A stretch of 64,000 nt of DNA from Mycolicibacterium brisbanense (GTDB taxonomy: Bacteria > Actinomycetota > Actinomycetes > Mycobacteriales > Mycobacteriaceae). The stretch is from contig NZ_BCSX01000046.1 in the NCBI RefSeq assembly GCF_001570425.1, positions 1 through 64,000 of the forward strand. Direction: 5' to 3'. A program made the position numbers and the translations under genes. The notes below the pieces were generated by a model. That model was not told the DNA's origin. It saw nothing but the letters and a program-made list of their open reading frames with translations, and ran no database searches. Of the stretch, positions 59,951 to 64,000 are shown in pieces. Numbering within the stretch: position 1 is the stretch's first letter; each line of letters opens with the position of its first letter.

Positions 59951-59995
59951 TGAGCTTGTATGCGAGATTCCGGCGAAATCGCACACACAAGCTCA
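59951..59995 (-). terminator. Imperfect hairpin overlapping the coaD stop
   Basis: TGAGCTTGT (59951-59959) pairs with ACAAGCTCA (59987-59995), with further GCGA/TCGC pairing inside. It may end the pyc-rsmD-coaD transcript before the sepIVA promoter. Confidence 0.45.
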
Positions 59996-60481
59996 GACTG
60001 AGCGGCTTCCGCTCAGCTTTACCTGCAGCCGCCGGTTGACCGGTTCGGGCAGCAGAGCCGAGACGTCACCGCCCAGTGACGCCACCTCCTTGGCCAGCGA
60101 CGACGATACGAACGAGTACCGCGGCGTGGTGGCGACGAAGAAGGTGTCGACCCCGGCCACGTGCTTGTTCATCTGCGCCATCTGCAGCTCGTACTCGAAG
60201 TCGGTGCCCGTTCGCAGTCCCTTGACGATGGCCGTCAGCCCCCGCGATTTGACGAAATCCACCACGAGCCCCTGCCCGGATTCGACGCGCAGGTTCGGGA
60301 GGTGCTCGGTCGATTCGACGATCATCGCGATGCGCTCGTCGAGGTCGAACATCCCTTTCTTGTTGGGGTTCACCAGAACCGCGACGACGACCTCATCGAA
60401 CTGCGCGGCGGCCCGTTCGAAGATGTCGACATGGCCGAGGGTGACGGGGTCGAAGGATCCTGGGCATACGGCGCCACTCAT
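59993..60481 (-). CDS. coaD: Phosphopantetheine adenylyltransferase, 162 aa
   Basis: CoaD makes dephospho-CoA from phosphopantetheine and ATP. It starts SGAVCPGSFDPVTLGHVDIFERAA (the T/H-x-G-H nucleotidyltransferase motif) and contains GLRTGTDFEYELQMAQMN and RYSFVSSSLAKEVA. Full length. It follows rsmD by 11 bases. Confidence 0.98.
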   Translation of the reverse strand: MSGAVCPGSFDPVTLGHVDIFERAAAQFDEVVVAVLVNPNKKGMFDLDERIAMIVESTEHLPNLRVESGQGLVVDFVKSRGLTAIVKGLRTGTDFEYELQMAQMNKHVAGVDTFFVATTPRYSFVSSSLAKEVASLGGDVSALLPEPVNRRLQVKLSGSRSV

Positions 60482-60492
60482 GAGGCAGCACG

Positions 60493-61047
60493 CTACGCGA
60501 GTTCGGCGAACTCCACGCGGGTGTCCCCGTAGCGACGCTCACGCCACGGGTCCCAGCCGTCCGGCCAGCGCACCGAAGGCCCCGACGCTGCCCGTTCGAT
60601 GACCATCACCGTGCCCGGCCGCACCCAGCCGGCGGCAGTCAGCCCGGCGACCAGCGCTTCGACGTCGGCGACGGCGACCTCATAGGGCGGATCGGCGAAC
60701 ACCAGGTCGACCGGACGGGCCGCGGCGCCTGCGACCACGGTCGCCACCGGCGCGCACCGCACCGTCGCCCCACTCGCGCCGAGCGCGGCGATGTTGTCGG
60801 CGATGACGGCAGCGGCCCGCCGATCGGACTCGACGAACAGCGCCGACGCCGCGCCACGCGAAAGTGCTTCCAGCCCAAGGGCACCCGAGCCCGCATACAG
60901 ATCGAGCACGGCGACACCGTCGAGGTCGAGACGGGCCGCCAGCACGTTGAACAGCGACTCGCGCACGCGGTCCGTGGTCGGCCGCGTGCCCCGGGCGGGC
61001 ACCGCGATGCGGCGCCCGCCATAGCTGCCGGAGACGATGCGGGTCAG
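60493..61047 (-). CDS. rsmD: 16S rRNA (guanine-966-N2)-methyltransferase RsmD, 184 aa
   Basis: RsmD methylates G966 of 16S rRNA. SAM-binding motif LDLYAGSGALGLEAL and catalytic DPPY (VFADPPYEV) are present. The family N-terminus (TRIVSGSYGGRRIAVP) continues upstream of the GTG at 61002. In that frame the only plausible start is CTG at 61047, which overlaps the pyc stop in CTGA and has GAGGA six bases upstream. The next possible start, GTG 61002, would remove conserved residues. Confidence 0.9.
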   Translation of the reverse strand: MTRIVSGSYGGRRIAVPARGTRPTTDRVRESLFNVLAARLDLDGVAVLDLYAGSGALGLEALSRGAASALFVESDRRAAAVIADNIAALGASGATVRCAPVATVVAGAAARPVDLVFADPPYEVAVADVEALVAGLTAAGWVRPGTVMVIERAASGPSVRWPDGWDPWRERRYGDTRVEFAELA

Positions 61048-64000
61048 GCTGATTCCTCGGTGGCTTCGCTCCTGCCCGACGAACCCACCACCACCAGCAG
61101 GTCCCCGCCTTCCACCTGGCCGGTCGGTGCGACGGCCACGCGAGATACGGTGCCGCCCTTGGGCGCGGTGATCGCGGCCTCCATCTTCATGGCTTCGATC
61201 GTGGCGATGGTGGCGCCGGCCTCGACGACGTCACCGACCTTCACGTTGACGGTGACCACACCGGCGAACGGAGCCGCGACATGGTCGGGGTTGTTGCGGT
61301 CGGCCTTCTCGGCGGCCGGGACGTCACTGGCGATGCTGCGGTCACGCACCAGCACCGGACGCAGTTGGCCGTTGAGAATGCACAGCACCGTGCGCATTCC
61401 GCGTTCGTCGGCATCGGAGATCGCCTCAAGCCCGATCAGCAGCTGGACACCCTTCTCCAACTCGACCCGGTGCTCCTCGCCCTGCCGCAACCCGTAGAAG
61501 AACTGGTTGGCACTCAATTGCGAAGTGTCGCCGTACTCTTCGCGGTGCGCCTCGAATTCCCTTGTGGGCCCGGGGAACAGCAAACGATTCAGGGCGGCCT
61601 GGCGTTTCGGCCCGGGCGTGGCCAGCAGCGCCTCGTCCTCCGCCGACAGCGGCTGCTCGGGCTTGGCCGGACCCCGCCCCGCCAAAGCCTTGGTGCGCAA
61701 CGGTTCCGGCCACCCGCCCGCCGGGTCGCCGAGTTCGCCACGCAGGAAACCGATGACACTGTCGGGGATGTCGTAGCGGGCCGGGTCGGCGGCGAATTCA
61801 TCGGCCGTCACGCCGGCACCCACCAGGGCCAGCGCCAGATCCCCGACCACCTTGCTCGAGGGAGTCACCTTGATCAGCCGGCCCAGCACGCGGTCGGCAC
61901 CGGCGTAGGCGTTCTCCACATCCTCGAACCGGTCGCCCAGTCCCAACGCGATGGCCTGTTGCCGCAGATTGCTCAGCTGCCCACCCGGGATCTCGTGGTG
62001 ATACACCCGGCCCGTCGGGCCCGGCAGTCCGGACTCGAACGGCGCGTACACCTTTCGCAGCGCCTCCCAGTACGGCTCCAGATCGCACACCGCCCGCAGG
62101 GACAGGCCGGTGTCGTACGGGGTGTGCGCGGTCGCCGCCACGATCGCCGACAGTGCCGGCTGAGACGTCGTCCCGGCCAGTGGCGCGGCCGCCCCGTCCA
62201 CGGCCGACGCCCCGGCCTGCCAGGCGGCCAGATACGTCGCCAGCTGTCCACCCGGGGTGTCGTGGGTGTGCACATGCACCGGCAGATCGAACCGGGAGCG
62301 CAACGCCGACACCAACGCGGCCGCGGCCTGCGGACGCAGCAGCCCGGCCATGTCTTTGATCGCCAGCACATGGGCTCCGGCAGCGACGATCTCCTCGGCC
62401 AGCTTCAGGTAGTAGTCCAGGGTGTAGAGCTGCTCCCCCGGGTCGCTGAGGTCGCCCGTGTAGGACATCGCGACTTCGGCGATGGCCGTTCCGGTCTCGC
62501 GTACCGCATCGATCGCCGGCCGCATCGACTCCACGTTGTTGAGTGCGTCGAAGATCCGGAAGATGTCGATCCCGGTTGCCGTCGCCTCCTCGACGAACGC
62601 CGAGGTGACCAGCTCCGGATACGGGGTGTAGCCGACCGTGTTGCGGCCGCGCAGCAGCATCTGCAGGCAGATGTTGGGCACCGCTTCCCGCAGCGCGGCC
62701 AGCCGCTCCCACGGATCTTCCTTCAAGAAGCGAAGCGCCACATCGTAAGTCGCGCCACCCCAGCATTCGATCGAGAGCAGCTGCGGCATCGACCGAGCCA
62801 CATACGGCGCCACCTTGAGCAGGCCCGTGCTGCGCAGCCGCGTGGCCAACAGCGACTGGTGCGCGTCGCGGAACGTGGTATCCGTGACGCCCAGCGCCGG
62901 GCTCTGAAGCATCCACCGCGCGAACCCCTCGGGCCCCAGCTCGACCAGCCGCTGCTTGGAGCCTGCGGGCGGGTCTGCCGCAAGATCCACCGCGGGCAAC
63001 TTGTCCTGCGGGTACACCCTCGACGGACGCTCTCCGTGCGGCTTGTTGACCGTCACGTCGGCGAGGTAGTTGAGGATCTTGGTGCCGCGGTCGGCCGGGG
63101 TGTGCGCGGTCAGCAGCTGGGGTCGCTCGTCGATGAACGACGTATTGATGCGGCCCGCCCGGAAATCGGGATCGTCGAGCACCGCCATCAGGAACGGGAT
63201 GTTGGTCGACACACCGCGGATCCGGAACTCCGCCAAGGCGCGCCGCGCTCGCACCACGGCCGTCGCGAAATCCCGGCCGCGGCAGGTCAGCTTGACCAGC
63301 ATCGAGTCGAAATGTGCCCCGATCTCCGCGCCGGTGTGGGTGCCGCCGTCGAGCCGGATACCGGCACCACCGGGAGAACGGTAGGCCGTGATCCGCCCGG
63401 TGTCGGGACGGAAACCGTTGGCCGGATCCTCGGTGGTGATCCGGCACTGCAGCGCCGCGCCGCGGATCTTCACCGAATCCTGGCTCAACCCAAGGTCTTC
63501 CAGCGATTCCCCGGACGCGATGCGCAACTGGGAGGACACCAGGTCCACATCGGTGATCTCCTCGGTCACCGTGTGCTCCACCTGGATGCGCGGATTGCAC
63601 TCGATGAACACGTGATGGCCACGCTCGTCGAGCAGGAACTCGATGGTGCCCGCGCACGAATAGTTGATCTGTCGAGCCAGCGCCACCGCGTCGGCACAGA
63701 TCCGCTCACGCACCTCCGGATCGAGATTCGGGGCGGGCGCAAGTTCGATCACCTTCTGGTGACGCCGCTGCACGCTGCAGTCGCGCTCGAACAGATGGAT
63801 CACATCGCCCTGGGTGTCGGCCAGGATCTGCACCTCGATGTGGCGGGGGTTGATCACCGCCTGCTCGAGGTAGACCATCGGATCGCCGAACGCCGATTCG
63901 GCCTCGCGGCTGGCCGCCTCGATGGCCTCGGGCAGTGCGGCGGGATCGCTCACCCGGCGCATACCGCGGCCGCCGCCACCGGACACCGCTTTGACGAACA
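61044..64000 (-). CDS. pyc: Pyruvate carboxylase, N-terminus cut by window end
   Basis: Biotin enzyme that carboxylates pyruvate to oxaloacetate. About 985 residues are present. The order is the rest of the biotin-carboxylase domain (GGGGRGMRRV, FIECNPRIQVEHTVTEEITDVDLV), the carboxyltransferase domain (TDTTFRDAHQSLLATRLR, HVHTHDTPGGQLATYLAA), and the biotinyl domain with the lysine in EAMKMEA. About 145 N-terminal residues lie outside. Its stop overlaps rsmD. Confidence 0.97.
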   Translation of the reverse strand, partial: FVKAVSGGGGRGMRRVSDPAALPEAIEAASREAESAFGDPMVYLEQAVINPRHIEVQILADTQGDVIHLFERDCSVQRRHQKVIELAPAPNLDPEVRERICADAVALARQINYSCAGTIEFLLDERGHHVFIECNPRIQVEHTVTEEITDVDLVSSQLRIASGESLEDLGLSQDSVKIRGAALQCRITTEDPANGFRPDTGRITAYRSPGGAGIRLDGGTHTGAEIGAHFDSMLVKLTCRGRDFATAVVRARRALAEFRIRGVSTNIPFLMAVLDDPDFRAGRINTSFIDERPQLLTAHTPADRGTKILNYLADVTVNKPHGERPSRVYPQDKLPAVDLAADPPAGSKQRLVELGPEGFARWMLQSPALGVTDTTFRDAHQSLLATRLRSTGLLKVAPYVARSMPQLLSIECWGGATYDVALRFLKEDPWERLAALREAVPNICLQMLLRGRNTVGYTPYPELVTSAFVEEATATGIDIFRIFDALNNVESMRPAIDAVRETGTAIAEVAMSYTGDLSDPGEQLYTLDYYLKLAEEIVAAGAHVLAIKDMAGLLRPQAAAALVSALRSRFDLPVHVHTHDTPGGQLATYLAAWQAGASAVDGAAAPLAGTTSQPALSAIVAATAHTPYDTGLSLRAVCDLEPYWEALRKVYAPFESGLPGPTGRVYHHEIPGGQLSNLRQQAIALGLGDRFEDVENAYAGADRVLGRLIKVTPSSKVVGDLALALVGAGVTADEFAADPARYDIPDSVIGFLRGELGDPAGGWPEPLRTKALAGRGPAKPEQPLSAEDEALLATPGPKRQAALNRLLFPGPTREFEAHREEYGDTSQLSANQFFYGLRQGEEHRVELEKGVQLLIGLEAISDADERGMRTVLCILNGQLRPVLVRDRSIASDVPAAEKADRNNPDHVAAPFAGVVTVNVKVGDVVEAGATIATIEAMKMEAAITAPKGGTVSRVAVAPTGQVEGGDLLVVVGSSGRSEATEESA

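Noticed and set aside
1..64000. tRNA, rRNA, CRISPR array or riboswitch
   Set aside because: No cloverleaf-like gene with TTCGA-type T-loop in a gap, no repeat-spacer array, and no recognised riboswitch core were seen. Gaps are short.

Overview
The window is a high-GC actinobacterial chromosome segment, almost certainly from a fast-growing environmental Mycobacterium (Mycolicibacterium). From right to left on the minus strand runs a gene order known from M. tuberculosis: pyc, rsmD, coaD, sepIVA, DUF177, rnc, mutM, OsmC-like, acyP, smc, ftsY, amt-glnB-glnD, ffh, amidohydrolase, dacB, rpsP-khpA-rimM-trmD, lppW, rplS, lepB, rnhB, DUF2469, then YraN, YifB/ComM, dprA and a siderophore-interacting protein. 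This is conserved housekeeping DNA. It serves translation (rpsP, rplS, rimM, trmD, khpA), protein export (ffh, ftsY, lepB), chromosome maintenance and repair (smc, rnhB, mutM, dprA), nitrogen sensing (amt-glnB-glnD) and the cell envelope (two tandem DacB enzymes, sepIVA).

Between YraN and DUF2469 (about 4.3-34.4 kb) the conserved order is interrupted by about 30 kb of accessory metabolic genes. M. tuberculosis has only fdhD/fdhF there. The core, about 6.8-24.9 kb, looks like a dedicated catabolic island. It holds a GntR/FCD regulator, a RidA protein, a CoxG-like protein, an LLM-class (F420/FMN) oxidoreductase and a NitT/TauT-type ABC importer. It also holds a three-subunit molybdenum hydroxylase, a FUSC-like membrane protein, an enamidase-type amidohydrolase and a glutaryl-CoA dehydrogenase. 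The set ends with a fused 2-oxoacid dehydrogenase E1, a class III CoA-transferase and a TesB-type thioesterase. Genes within each transcription unit are tightly packed, often with 4-nt stop/start overlaps. Four copies of a 17-bp inverted repeat (TTGGATA-N3-TATCCAA type) lie in front of the four transcription starts of the island, and only there. One of them overlaps the -10 of a near-consensus promoter. This marks a self-contained regulon.

The enzyme set suggests hydroxylation, reduction and hydrolytic ring opening of an N-heterocycle (nicotinate-like), feeding glutarate, then glutaryl-CoA, then crotonyl-CoA. The substrate is an inference. The unusual element is a possible flavin/F420 reductase in place of the ferredoxin-linked 6-hydroxynicotinate reductase known from anaerobes.

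Next to the island is a second module: a class III omega-aminotransferase and a methylmalonate/malonate-semialdehyde dehydrogenase (mmsA), divergent from a PucR-type regulator with an apparently leaderless start. It probably degrades beta-alanine or a related beta-amino acid. A NylB-like serine hydrolase, DUF2237, SelO and a dienelactone-hydrolase-like gene follow on the plus strand. Both window ends cut genes: the siderophore-interacting protein at the left and pyruvate carboxylase at the right. No rRNA, tRNA, insertion sequence or CRISPR array was seen.
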